Positions 18,348 to 27,520 of a stretch of DNA of 64,000 nt are shown piece by piece. Every line of letters starts with the position of its first letter. Within the stretch, counting starts at the first letter, position 1. A model generated the notes under the pieces. That model was not told the origin of the DNA. It did not search any database and worked only from the letters and a program-made list of their open reading frames with translations. Position numbers and translations under genes: made by a program. This stretch comes from JALCSJ01 sp036788835 (GTDB lineage Bacteria; Bacillota; Negativicutes; Acidaminococcales; Acidaminococcaceae): assembly GCA_036788835.1 (NCBI GenBank), contig DAIQMR010000002.1, forward strand, positions 62,001 through 126,000. Direction: 5' to 3'.

Positions 18348-18414
18348 CAAAAGGGAACACTTGAGACAAGGATGAACGTTCATGTTTCATCCTTTCCTCG
18401 CCTGTTCCCTTTTG
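18348..18414 (+). terminator. Long hairpin terminator after map
   Basis: CAAAAGGGAACA (18348-18359) pairs exactly with TGTTCCCTTTTG (18403-18414). Inside, AAGGATGAA (18368-18376) pairs with TTCATCCTT (18386-18394). The T run is interrupted, so it may be a weak terminator or a stable 3' end structure. Confidence 0.6.
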
Positions 18415-18429
18415 CTTCTTAAAGAACAA

Positions 18430-18538
18430 ACCGCGTGGGGCACATGGGGGTAGCTCGCTTACTGCAGCCAATAGGATGCTGCTGGAGAAGCCCCAACTTC
18501 AAATCACATAGGGATTGTGTGGTGGGAGTATGTCACAG
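18430..18538 (+). mobile_element. Probable IS200/IS605-type right-end remnant
   Basis: A reading frame from 18434 ends at TAG 18509 (RGAHGGSSLTAANRMLLEKP, then QLQIT). It runs straight into an imperfect hairpin, CCCCAACTTCAAATC ... GATTGTGTGGTGGGAG, followed by AGTATGTCAC. This arrangement, a transposase-like C-terminus leading into a subterminal imperfect hairpin and a short TCAC tail, is how tnpB-carrying IS605 elements end. No tnpA, no full tnpB and no left end are present. The call rests on pattern memory and needs alignment. Confidence 0.4.
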
Positions 18539-18540
18539 GA

Positions 18541-19332
18541 CTACCTGTTATTCTTTCCCCAAAACTCCCGAAAAAGTTCAATCATTTCCGTCTGAGCAGG
18601 TTTGGCCGGCCACAGTTCCTGAGTGGGAGCCAGACGCATGGCACCGGCCAGATGGTTGTAAATATCGCTGTCAGTTTTGCTTAAGGTTTCTATAAGGGAT
18701 TTCATTTCCTGGCGTTCCGTATGCCCATCATAGGGGCAGGGATTTTTCAAGGGTTTCAGCCTCAAGGCTTTACCATAGGAGATAATTTCACTTTCTCGGT
18801 AATAGATCATAGGCCGGAGCACAGTTAAATCTGACCTGGTCAAATAAGTGCAGGGCAGAAAGGTTTTTAACTGTCCGGAATGAACCAAATTCAAAAGAAA
18901 AGTTCCCACCGCATCATCATTATGATGGGCCAGCGCGACTTTATTGCAGCCTAATTCACGGGCTTTCCGATTAGTGGCAGCCCGGCGGAAATAGGCACAG
19001 GAAAAGCAGGGGGTATTGCCCCTATGCTGCCAGACTTCTTCCACGTTGACCTGTTCGTGGTAATGTTCCAGTCCATAGCTATGGCAAAAGTCCGCCAATT
19101 CCCGGTCAGGGAAAGCCGTGCTAAACATGGTGTCCACGGTATAGCAAACCAGAGAAAAATGCACCGGAGCGTGACGTTGGACCTCTGCCAGAGCAGCAGT
19201 CAGGAACATACTGTCCTTGCCGCCGGACAAACCAATGAGGATTTTGTCGTTTTCTTTCAACATATGAAATTCTATGAGAGCCCGCCAGAGCTTCGTGAGA
19301 AATTCCGCGGGAACTAAGGGATTCTGAGCCAT
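18541..19332 (-). CDS. TtcA-like tRNA 2-thiolation ATPase
   Basis: A 263-residue ATP-PPase with the PP-loop SGGKDS (residues 36-41), a CxxC pair (Cys109, Cys112) and a later Cys199. This is the arrangement that binds the [4Fe-4S] cluster in TtcA (2-thiocytidine 32 of tRNA). The family also includes TtuA-like enzymes, so the modified base is not certain. ATG 19332 is selected because GAAAGGA sits 8 bases upstream, while an ATG at 19341 directly abuts it. It is convergent with map and divergent from pcrA. Confidence 0.8.
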   Translation of the reverse strand: MAQNPLVPAEFLTKLWRALIEFHMLKENDKILIGLSGGKDSMFLTAALAEVQRHAPVHFSLVCYTVDTMFSTAFPDRELADFCHSYGLEHYHEQVNVEEVWQHRGNTPCFSCAYFRRAATNRKARELGCNKVALAHHNDDAVGTFLLNLVHSGQLKTFLPCTYLTRSDLTVLRPMIYYRESEIISYGKALRLKPLKNPCPYDGHTERQEMKSLIETLSKTDSDIYNHLAGAMRLAPTQELWPAKPAQTEMIELFREFWGKNNR

Positions 19333-19425
19333 TGTACACATCCTTTCAAGGATAAATCTATTATAGCAAAAAACTCTCTAATCTGCTAAAATATTATAGG
19401 AAACTAACAAGGAAACGAGGCTCTT

Positions 19426-21756
19426 ATGACTAATATTTTCACTTCACTAAATAAAGAACAGGCTGAGGCAGTTAAGCAAATTGCCGGGCCTATTTTAATT
19501 TTGGCAGGGGCAGGCAGCGGGAAAACCAAGGCCTTAACCTGTCGTATAGCTTACCTTTTGGAGCAAAAAGTCCGTCCTTACAACATTTTGGCCATTACTT
19601 TTACCAATAAAGCGGCCAAAGAAATGCGCCAGAGAGTAGATAAATTAGTCGGGGAAAATGCTAAAGACGTGTGGCTTTTTACCTTTCACGGCTTTTGCAG
19701 CAGGATTTTGCGCCGAGAGATTGGTAATTTGCCGGGTTACAGCAGTTCTTTTACTATTTATGACCCTACAGACTGCAAAAATGTTTTAAAAGATGTGCTG
19801 AAAAAATTAAATATGGACGAAAAATTTTATCCAATTAATATGCTTATCAGCACTATCTCCAATGCTAAAAACGCCATGGTGGATGCCGGAACTTTCGCTA
19901 AACGGGCAGATAACTTCCATGGGGAAAAAGTGGCGGAAATCTACGCTGAATACGAAAAGGCTTTGCTTCACAACAATGCTGTAGATTTTGATGACCTTTT
20001 GCTCTTAGTTCTGCAGGTTTTTGAAACTCATCCGGAAGTATTAGCCAAGTATCAGCAAAAGTTTACCTATGTGCTTATTGATGAATATCAGGATACTAAT
20101 CATGTGCAATATATGCTGGCAAAATTATTGTGCGAGAAAAGCCACAATCTCTGCGTGGTAGGGGATATTGACCAGAGCATTTATGGCTGGCGAGGAGCGG
20201 ATATCAGCAATATTCTGGATTTTGAGCAGGATTATCCTGAAGCAAAAATTGTTAAACTGGAACAGAATTATCGTTCCACTCAGGTAATTCTGGATGCGGC
20301 TAACGCCGTTATTGAAAACAACGTGGAGCGGAAACCGAAAAAATTGTGGACGGATAACGGCAATGGTACTCTCATCGAATATTATCACGCCAGGGATGAC
20401 AGGGACGAAGCGGATTTCACTGTTCATCAAGTAATGGCTTTGCAAAATAGGGGGCAAAGTTTAGGAAATATTGCGATTCTCTATAGAACCAACGCCCAGT
20501 CCAGAATGTTTGAGGAAATGCTCATTAAGGCAGGTCTGCCCTATGTCATGGTAGGAGGGCTCAAGTTCTATGAGCGGAAAGAAATCAAAGATGTTTTGGG
20601 CTATTTACGGGCCCTTTTTAATAATCAGGACGACCAGGCTATCATGCGTATTATCAACGTTCCCAAGCGGGGCATTGGTACCGCCGGTTTTGCCAAGCTT
20701 CAACAGTTGGCTTTGGCGGCAAACTGCTCTGTTTTAGCACTTGCTAAGGATCCGGTGAAATTGGGAGCTTTGGGCAGAACTGCTGCCAAAATAGGTGTTT
20801 TCGGACAGGTTATGCAGGAACTGGCCGGACTTGTGGATACTGTCAGTGTGAAAGATTTAATTGATGCAGTAATTCGTAAAACAGGCTATCTGGAGGAACT
20901 GGAAGTTTCCCGGGACCCTCAAGCAGAAAGCCGCAAAGGGAATATTTATGAATTAATGCGTATTGCCGAGGAATTCGGACAGGATGAAACCGAAGAACAC
21001 ACTCTGGAAGCTTTTCTCAATCATGTTTCTCTGGTAGCAGATATTGATGATGCCAAGCTGGAAACGGAAAAGGTTACCTTGATGACACTGCATTCTTCTA
21101 AAGGATTGGAATTTCCCGTGGTGTTTTTGGCAGGGATGGAAGAAGGCATGTTCCCTAGTCAGAGGTCACTGGACAGCGAAGAGGGTATTGAAGAAGAGCG
21201 GCGTTTGTGCTACGTTGGTATTACCAGAGCCAAGGAAAAACTCTACCTGACTTCATGCGCCAGCAGAATGCTCTATGGACATATTGTGATGTTCCCGCCT
21301 TCCAGGTTTTTGCAGGAAATTCCCCGGAACCTGATTACGGCAGAAAGCTATCAGGACGCTCGAGGCAGTGCCGGGCAAAGTGCCGGATATGGCAGCGGAA
21401 ATCAGACCGGCTACAACAGCGGCTATGATAACGGAAACAGAGCGGGCTCGGGCTACAACGGCAGACGCAGTACCGGGTATGACGATAGCTACAATAATAA
21501 TGCCGGACGGGGAGCAAAACCCAGACATATCGGCAGTGTGTTTTCGGCCGCGGCGCAAAGCGGAAAATTTGTGCCTGAAGGGGACAGGCCCTTGACGGTG
21601 CTTAAACCGGGAGACAGAGTATCTCATAAGAAGTGGGGTATTGGTACCGTAGTCAGCGCCAAACCGGAAGAAGAGGGGCAGGAAGTTAAGGTGGCCTTTC
21701 CTAACCAAGGGATTCGCCTGCTTTTGACCAAATATAGAATTCTGGAAAAAATATGA
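19426..21756 (+). CDS. pcrA: UvrD/PcrA-type DNA helicase
   Basis: A 776-residue 3'-5' superfamily 1A helicase for repair and plasmid or replication-conflict processing. Walker A AGAGSGKT (27-34), motif II IDEYQDTNHVQYM, motif III VVGDIDQSIYGWRGAD, motif IV region RTNAQSRMFEE and motif VI YVGITRAKEKLYLT are complete. Between the helicase core and a C-terminal Tudor-like domain (GDRVSHKKWGIGTVV) lies an unusual stretch rich in Gly, Tyr, Asn, Ser (about residues 643-694). ligA follows by 13 bp, so the two repair genes form an operon, as in many Firmicutes. Confidence 0.95.
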   Translation: MTNIFTSLNKEQAEAVKQIAGPILILAGAGSGKTKALTCRIAYLLEQKVRPYNILAITFTNKAAKEMRQRVDKLVGENAKDVWLFTFHGFCSRILRREIGNLPGYSSSFTIYDPTDCKNVLKDVLKKLNMDEKFYPINMLISTISNAKNAMVDAGTFAKRADNFHGEKVAEIYAEYEKALLHNNAVDFDDLLLLVLQVFETHPEVLAKYQQKFTYVLIDEYQDTNHVQYMLAKLLCEKSHNLCVVGDIDQSIYGWRGADISNILDFEQDYPEAKIVKLEQNYRSTQVILDAANAVIENNVERKPKKLWTDNGNGTLIEYYHARDDRDEADFTVHQVMALQNRGQSLGNIAILYRTNAQSRMFEEMLIKAGLPYVMVGGLKFYERKEIKDVLGYLRALFNNQDDQAIMRIINVPKRGIGTAGFAKLQQLALAANCSVLALAKDPVKLGALGRTAAKIGVFGQVMQELAGLVDTVSVKDLIDAVIRKTGYLEELEVSRDPQAESRKGNIYELMRIAEEFGQDETEEHTLEAFLNHVSLVADIDDAKLETEKVTLMTLHSSKGLEFPVVFLAGMEEGMFPSQRSLDSEEGIEEERRLCYVGITRAKEKLYLTSCASRMLYGHIVMFPPSRFLQEIPRNLITAESYQDARGSAGQSAGYGSGNQTGYNSGYDNGNRAGSGYNGRRSTGYDDSYNNNAGRGAKPRHIGSVFSAAAQSGKFVPEGDRPLTVLKPGDRVSHKKWGIGTVVSAKPEEEGQEVKVAFPNQGIRLLLTKYRILEKI

Positions 21757-21769
21757 AAGAGGCTTAACC

Positions 21770-23788
21770 ATGGAATTAACCAAGGAAAAAGCAAAACAAA
21801 GAATTGACGAATTAAAGGAGATTTTAAGAAAAAATTCCTATTTGTACTATGTGCAGGATATGCCCACTATTGAGGATGCAGAATATGATGCTCTGCTGCG
21901 GGAACTGAAAAATCTGGAAGATGCTTTCCCTGATTTGCGGACGGCAGATTCTCCCACTCAGAAAGTGGGAGGCCACGTTAAGACCGGCTTTACCGAGGTT
22001 AAACATGTGACGCCCCTTCTGAGTCTAGGCAATGCTTTCTCTGCTCAGGAAATGGAAGAATTCGACCAAAGAGTAAGAGAGGGTTTGCCTGCTGATGCAG
22101 ATATTGAATATGTAGTAGAGCCGAAGATTGACGGTTTGGCCTGCAGTATTATTTACGAGAACGGCCGCTTTGTCAGGGCTGCCACCCGGGGGGACGGCAA
22201 CGTAGGTGAGAATGTCACGGATAATGTCCGCACTATTAAAAATGTGCCGAAGGTTTTAAAACCTATTCCCGGCATGGCAATTCCCGAATTATTGGACGTC
22301 AGGGGGGAAGTATATTTGCCCCGGCATGCCTTCTTTGAACTGAACGAAGAGAGACAGGAAGCAGGACTACAGGTCTTTGCCAATCCCCGTAATGCGGCAG
22401 CAGGTTCCCTGCGTCAGTTAGACCCTAAAGTTACAGCAAAACGTTCTTTGGCATTTTTTGCCTACGGAGTTGGACTGGGCGCTCTGGATAATCACTATGC
22501 CTCCATGGATATGCTCCAACAATTTGGTTTTACAACTACAGAAGGCAGAACTAAAGTTAAAACTATTCAGGAAGCTAACGAACTAATTGTGAAACACGGT
22601 GAGCACCGTGCCACTCTAGCCTATGACACAGATGGGGTGGTAGTGAAGGTTAACGCCGTCTGGCAGCAAAAACTTCTGGGCGCTACGGGCAAAGACCCTC
22701 GTTGGGCTATGGCCTTTAAATTTCCTCCGGAAACAGCGGAAACTACGCTGGAGGATATTGTTATCCAAGTGGGCAGGACGGGAGTACTGACGCCTACGGC
22801 AGTGCTGACGCCGGTCAGATTGTCCGGCTCTACCATTAGCCGCGCTACTCTTCATAACGAAGATTTCATCAAAGAAAAAGATATTCGCATCGGCGACAGA
22901 GTTATTATTAATAAAGCAGGGGAAATTATTCCGGAGGTTTTAAAAGTAGTCACGGAAAAACGCACCGGTAAAGAAGTGCCTTTTGCTATGCCTAATACCT
23001 GCCCGGAATGCGGTTGGCAGACAATACGCAAAGAAGGGGAGGCAGCCATCCGCTGCACCAATCCTAATTGCCCGGCTTTGGGACGGGAGGGACTGATTCA
23101 TTTCACTTCTCGTGATGCCATGGATATTGACGGCTGCGGTCCTGCGGTTCTGAACCAATTAGGAGCGGCGCATTTAATTAAAGACCCCAGTGATTTGTAT
23201 TTGCTGACGAAAGAACAATTAATAAACTTAGACAGAATGGGCAGTAAATCTGCCGACAATTTGTTGAATGCCATTGAGGCTAGTAAAAAAGTCAGCCTGG
23301 ATAAGCTGCTCTTTGCTTTAGGCATAAGACACGTAGGTGCCAAAGGAGCCAGAATTCTGGCAGAAAAATATGGCACCATGGAAGCTCTGAAAAGTGCTAA
23401 GGAAGAAGAGCTCAGTGCCATTAAAGATATTGGGCCGGTGATTGCGGCCAGCGTTGTAACGTATTTTGCTAATCCTGCCAATCAGGATTTACTGGAAAGA
23501 CTAAAAGAATTAGGACTTAATATGGTCATGACCACAGGTGTGGCTGCTGACGAGAGCCATCCATTCTACGGCAAGACCATGGTCTTTACCGGCACATTGC
23601 CGACATTGGATAGGCTTACAGCTCAGACTATGGCTCAGGACAAAGGTGCCAAAATCAGCAGCTCCGTAGGCAAGAGCACCGACTACGTAGTAGCCGGCGC
23701 CAATCCCGGCAGCAAATTTACCAAGGCTCAAACCTTGGGCATCGCCATCCTCACCGAAGCTGAGTTTTTAAACTTGTTGGGAGAGTAA
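21770..23788 (+). CDS. ligA: NAD-dependent DNA ligase
   Basis: Seals nicks in replication and repair. The adenylated lysine is at about residue 119 in EPKIDGLACS. An OB fold, a four-cysteine zinc finger (CPECGW and later CTNPNCP), helix-hairpin-helix repeats (LGIRHVGAKGARILAEKYG) and a C-terminal BRCT domain (FYGKTMVFTGTLPTLDR onward) follow in the canonical order. Length 672 is standard. It is cotranscribed with pcrA. Confidence 0.97.
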   Translation: MELTKEKAKQRIDELKEILRKNSYLYYVQDMPTIEDAEYDALLRELKNLEDAFPDLRTADSPTQKVGGHVKTGFTEVKHVTPLLSLGNAFSAQEMEEFDQRVREGLPADADIEYVVEPKIDGLACSIIYENGRFVRAATRGDGNVGENVTDNVRTIKNVPKVLKPIPGMAIPELLDVRGEVYLPRHAFFELNEERQEAGLQVFANPRNAAAGSLRQLDPKVTAKRSLAFFAYGVGLGALDNHYASMDMLQQFGFTTTEGRTKVKTIQEANELIVKHGEHRATLAYDTDGVVVKVNAVWQQKLLGATGKDPRWAMAFKFPPETAETTLEDIVIQVGRTGVLTPTAVLTPVRLSGSTISRATLHNEDFIKEKDIRIGDRVIINKAGEIIPEVLKVVTEKRTGKEVPFAMPNTCPECGWQTIRKEGEAAIRCTNPNCPALGREGLIHFTSRDAMDIDGCGPAVLNQLGAAHLIKDPSDLYLLTKEQLINLDRMGSKSADNLLNAIEASKKVSLDKLLFALGIRHVGAKGARILAEKYGTMEALKSAKEEELSAIKDIGPVIAASVVTYFANPANQDLLERLKELGLNMVMTTGVAADESHPFYGKTMVFTGTLPTLDRLTAQTMAQDKGAKISSSVGKSTDYVVAGANPGSKFTKAQTLGIAILTEAEFLNLLGE

Positions 23789-23981
23789 AAAGGTTGCGGA
23801 AAAAGTCTTGGCAATCTAGAAAAAATATAATACTATTAATTATATAAAAGGTAAGAGGCCGAGGCCCATTCTAAAAAATCTAGAAGGAGCACTGACCCAA
23901 TACCTGCATTAATCGTAACATAAACGCTGATAATTATCATTGACTTTAGTGTACAACTTTAGTCACACATTGTTGCTCACT

Positions 23982-24014
23982 AAAAAAGCTGTCCCATAGT
24001 AGGACAGCTTTTTT
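23982..24014. terminator. Bidirectional terminator between ligA and the flavodiiron gene
   Basis: AAAAAAGCTGTCC (23982-23994) pairs with GGACAGCTTTTTT (24002-24014) around CATAGTA, with A and T tracts on both sides. The 190 bp before it (23789-23981) contain no gene; a 12-bp palindrome TGATAATTATCA sits at 23928-23939. Confidence 0.9.
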
Positions 24015-24023
24015 TTGTTGTCT

Positions 24024-25229
24024 TTACGCCTTCACAGATGCCACAAGCGCATCTGCCAGTTGTTCCAACTGTTCATCGGTAGCTTTAGCTACAGAAGAAG
24101 TTATGGCAGTCTTTGCTTCCAATAGTGTCATATTCTTCATTTCTCCCAGGAGCTTTTCCATCTTACCGGCAGCCATTGGAGCCCAGGAACCATTGCCAAC
24201 AATGGCTACAGTGCGTTTTTGCACCGCTAGGGCCGCCATATCATGAATGTAGTTGAGCATAGGAGGATATACTCCCAGATTGTAGGTTACGGAAGCCAGT
24301 ACTAAATGGCTGTATTTAAATGTTTCGGCAATCAAATAGGAGACATGGGTTTGGGAAACATCATACATTCTTACATTAGTTATGCCTTTTTCTACTAATT
24401 GGCCTGCCAGAATTTCTGCGGCATTTTCTGTATTGCCATACATGGAGCCATAGACGATGAGAACACCCTTTACCTCGGGAGTATAGGAACTCCATTTATC
24501 GTATTTATCAATAAAATATGCTAAGTTGCTGCGCCACACCGGACCGTGCAGGGGAGCTATCATTTTAATAGGCAGCTTGGCAGCTTTTTTCAAAAGCGCT
24601 TGCACCGGGGCACCGTATTTACCCACAATATTTGTGTAGTATCTTCTGGCCGGTACTAGCCAGTCCCGGTCAAAGTCAACCTCGTCATTGAAAAGGCGGC
24701 CGTTTAATGCACCAAAGGTACCGAAGGCATCAGCTGAGAAGAGCACGCCATTAGTGGTATCAAAACTGACAATAACCTCCGGCCAGTGTACCATAGGGGC
24801 GGTAACGAAAGCAAAAGTATGCTTGCCAAAGGAGTGCGTATCGCCTTCTTTAACAACAAGCTTTTTCTCGGGAGCTATGTTAAAACCAAATTGACCCATA
24901 AGAGTGAAAGCTTTTTCGGAAGCAATGAGGGTCACATTAGGATAGCGGAGGAGCAATTCTCCCACAGAAGAGGCATGATCGGGTTCCACATGGTTAATTA
25001 TGCAGTAATCCAAGGGCCTGCCTTGGAGGGCAAAGGCTAAATTCTCAAAAAACTGTTTGCCGCAACCTAACTCTACCGTATCCACCAAAACGGTTTTTTC
25101 GTCTAAAAGAACATAGGAATTATACGATATACCTTCGGGAATGGGATGAATATTTTCAAAAAGCGTCAGACGCCTGTCGTCTACACCAATCCAGTACAAA
25201 TCTTCGGTAATTTTTCTTACACGGTGCAT
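24024..25229 (-). CDS. Flavodiiron protein (FprA/ROO type)
   Basis: Reduces oxygen (to water) or nitric oxide in anaerobes. The N-terminal beta-lactamase-like domain has the diiron ligands HVEPDH with H80, E82, D84 and H85, and later HWPE and APLHGPVW. The C-terminal flavodoxin domain (VLIVYGSMYGNTENAAE, about residue 258) binds FMN. The 401-residue length fits class A enzymes without a rubredoxin fusion. An ATTCCA-N14-TGGAAT dyad lies upstream (25261-25286) and may be regulatory. Confidence 0.93.
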   Translation of the reverse strand: MHRVRKITEDLYWIGVDDRRLTLFENIHPIPEGISYNSYVLLDEKTVLVDTVELGCGKQFFENLAFALQGRPLDYCIINHVEPDHASSVGELLLRYPNVTLIASEKAFTLMGQFGFNIAPEKKLVVKEGDTHSFGKHTFAFVTAPMVHWPEVIVSFDTTNGVLFSADAFGTFGALNGRLFNDEVDFDRDWLVPARRYYTNIVGKYGAPVQALLKKAAKLPIKMIAPLHGPVWRSNLAYFIDKYDKWSSYTPEVKGVLIVYGSMYGNTENAAEILAGQLVEKGITNVRMYDVSQTHVSYLIAETFKYSHLVLASVTYNLGVYPPMLNYIHDMAALAVQKRTVAIVGNGSWAPMAAGKMEKLLGEMKNMTLLEAKTAITSSVAKATDEQLEQLADALVASVKA

Positions 25230-25320
25230 ATCAAATTCCTCGCTTTCTGCTTATAAAATAATTCCAAACAATTACTAACATGGAATAGTTCCACACCAAA
25301 TAATTATACTATACATATAT

Positions 25321-25408
25321 AAAAAAAACCACTCAAAATTCTGAAGGACTCCGCCCAATGTTATGTTTGTTTAACATGGGTGGTCACTTCATTTAGTGAG
25401 TGGTTTTA
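25321..25408 (-). terminator. Nested long hairpin, terminator of cstA
   Basis: An outer stem pairs AAAACCACTCA (25325-25335) with TGAGTGGTTTT (25397-25407). An inner imperfect stem pairs CCGCCCAATGTTA (25351-25363) with TAACATGGGTGG (25372-25383), with one bulged A. A T run follows on the minus strand. The size and near-palindromic build over 84 bp could also fit a miniature inverted-repeat element. Confidence 0.6.
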
Positions 25409-25424
25409 GGCAATTTGTTAAAAA

Positions 25425-27113
25425 TCAAGCTTTTTGTTCTGCATTTTTTGTATCGGGCACTTTACCGCTAATGAGCTCGCTGCCACAGTGTTTAACAACC
25501 ATGAGAGCCAGGAACATTAAAGCAAGAGCCACGACTAATTGCAAGCCGTCTACCATAGGCACAAAAGAACCGGCAGACATCTTGCCGAAAATACCTTTAA
25601 TACTGAGAATCAAAGCGCTAAAGGTAACTACAAACATGAAAATCATTGGCCCGTAAAGCATCCAGCCTTTGCGATTGGTGGATTTCAAGAAGACAGCCAG
25701 ACCGATTAATACTAAAGAAGATAACAATTGGTTGGCGGCACCAAACAACGGCCAAATATTCAAATACCCGCCTAGGCAGAGCAGATAGCTGGGAATCAAA
25801 GTAATAATAGTAGCAACATAAGTGTTGCTGCAGAATTTCTTCCAGCCGGTGAGCTCGCCACCATCTTCAGGCGCAAGAATTTCCTGCAAGGACATACGAC
25901 CGATACGGGTTACCGCATCAATAGTAGTCATAGCCAAGGCGGATACGCACATGGTTACGATACAGGCGCTTACATTAGCGGGAATACCGAACATGGTGAA
26001 GTAGCCACCAATAGCAGTACCGAAGATAGCAAAGGGAGTAGCTTTAGGCAATACGCCGTTTACTGCAACAGAGCAGGCGATAACCAAAGAAACAACACCC
26101 AAAGTGGATTCAATCAACATAGAACCATAACCAACAGTCAGCATATCTTTTTCATTGGAAATACTCTTGGAAGAGGTTCCGGAGGATACCAAGCTATGGA
26201 AACCGGAAACGGCGCCGCAGGCAATGGTAATGAATAAGATAGGGAACAGAGGTCTGTTGGCAACAGTAAAGCCAACATAGGCAGGCATATTAATGGAGGG
26301 ATTACCAACAATAATACCAAGTACGCCGGCCAAAATCATGCCTAACAGCAGGAAAACACTCAAATAGTCACGAGGCTGAATCAATAGCCACATAGGCATA
26401 ATGGAAGCAGCGAAGCAATAAGCATAAGTCATATACAACCAGGCATTGCGTCCTGCAAACATAGGATTGGCAATACCTGCGGCAATCATGGCGACAATGC
26501 AAACAATGCCAATAGCTAATTCTTTCTTGCCGGTAATATGAAACTTTCTGGTTACGAAACCAAATATGATTGCAACAAAAATATACAAGACAGAAATAGA
26601 AGCAGCAGCTGCATTGGGAACCAATTGAGCACCGGTTTTGGAAAAACCGTTAAAGGTGCTGGCCATAATGTCTGAGAAAGCCGCAATAACCAACAAAGAG
26701 AACAACCAGCAGAAAATCAGGAACATTTTGCAGCCTGTTTTGCCAACATACTGCTCAATAATCTTACCCATAGATTTGCCGTCATTTTTCACGGAAGCAT
26801 ACAAAGCCGTGAAGTCTTGTACAGCACCGAAGAAAATACCGCCTATCATAATCCACAACAAGGCCGGCAACCAACCGTACATAGCTGCAATAATGGGGCC
26901 CGTGACAGGGCCTGCACCTGTGATGGATGAAAATTGATGAGCAAATACAGTAAATTTTGAAGCGGGGGCAAAATCTTTCCCGTCTTCAAAGCGATAAGCG
27001 GGGGTTCTTGCATCTGGCTGGATACCCCATGTCTTCACAAGCCATCTTCCATAAAATAGATAGGCACACGCAAAGACAACTACCGCCAGGCCAACGATTG
27101 TTAAACCATTCAT
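25425..27113 (-). CDS. cstA: CstA-family peptide/pyruvate transporter
   Basis: A 562-residue inner-membrane protein of the carbon-starvation CstA family. About sixteen hydrophobic segments are visible, and the conserved stretches SITGAGPVTGPIIAA and GFHSLVSSGTSSKSI are characteristic. Family members import peptides or pyruvate under carbon limitation. It is shorter than Escherichia coli CstA (about 700), like many Firmicute members. ATG 27113 is used because AAAGGAG lies 9 bases before it; an upstream in-frame GTG lacks a site. The substrate is not determined. Confidence 0.87.
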   Translation of the reverse strand: MNGLTIVGLAVVVFACAYLFYGRWLVKTWGIQPDARTPAYRFEDGKDFAPASKFTVFAHQFSSITGAGPVTGPIIAAMYGWLPALLWIMIGGIFFGAVQDFTALYASVKNDGKSMGKIIEQYVGKTGCKMFLIFCWLFSLLVIAAFSDIMASTFNGFSKTGAQLVPNAAAASISVLYIFVAIIFGFVTRKFHITGKKELAIGIVCIVAMIAAGIANPMFAGRNAWLYMTYAYCFAASIMPMWLLIQPRDYLSVFLLLGMILAGVLGIIVGNPSINMPAYVGFTVANRPLFPILFITIACGAVSGFHSLVSSGTSSKSISNEKDMLTVGYGSMLIESTLGVVSLVIACSVAVNGVLPKATPFAIFGTAIGGYFTMFGIPANVSACIVTMCVSALAMTTIDAVTRIGRMSLQEILAPEDGGELTGWKKFCSNTYVATIITLIPSYLLCLGGYLNIWPLFGAANQLLSSLVLIGLAVFLKSTNRKGWMLYGPMIFMFVVTFSALILSIKGIFGKMSAGSFVPMVDGLQLVVALALMFLALMVVKHCGSELISGKVPDTKNAEQKA

Positions 27114-27140
27114 AAAAATCACTCCTTTGATTAGATTGTA

Positions 27141-27234
27141 GACACCATTGTCCTAGAACAAGAGACACAGTGTCGTTAGCATGGTACTAATTGCCTAATG
27201 GGAAAACTTTAGCACTACCAAGGACACTTGTCAA
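27141..27234 (-). promoter_or_regulatory. cstA promoter and two GACA/TGTC dyads
   Basis: On the minus strand TTGACA (27234-27229), 17 bp, TAAAGT (27211-27206) forms a good promoter. Downstream, in the leader, two dyads follow one another: GACACAGTGTC at 27164-27174 and GACA-N4-TGTC at 27141-27152. They could be operators, perhaps for the TetR-family regulator upstream; that link is only inference from position. The region 27235-27448 shows nothing else. Confidence 0.5.
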
Positions 27235-27448
27235 TAAAATTTTTTAAAAAATAACATAAAATTATAAAAAGCACACAAAAACAATGAAAAATGTTAGCAA
27301 GATTACAACTTTTGTACTAAGTTTTCCCTAATATTAGCCATACTTTAATACTGAGCCGTGACTTAAAGGAACAAGTACTTTTGTCACACTCCGGAAAACA
27401 ACAGTGACGTTAAAAAGTCGCCAATCCTTTTTGCCGGAACCTAAAAAA

Positions 27449-27502
27449 GCTCACCTCTAAGCGAACAGTTTTATAATCTCAACTGTTTGCTTAGAGGTGA
27501 GC
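27449..27502 (-). terminator. Very long-stem terminator of the tetR gene
   Basis: A 22-bp stem with a single G/T mismatch pairs GCTCACCTCTAAGC and AACAGTT (27449-27470) with their complements (27481-27502) around a 10-base loop. A T tract follows on the minus strand. Confidence 0.85.
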
Positions 27503-27520
27503 ATACACTACTAATTTTGC

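Noticed and set aside
23928..23939. TGATAATTATCA palindrome resembling half a Fur box
   Set aside because: Only 12 bp, AT-rich, and no gene begins downstream; the next feature is a terminator.
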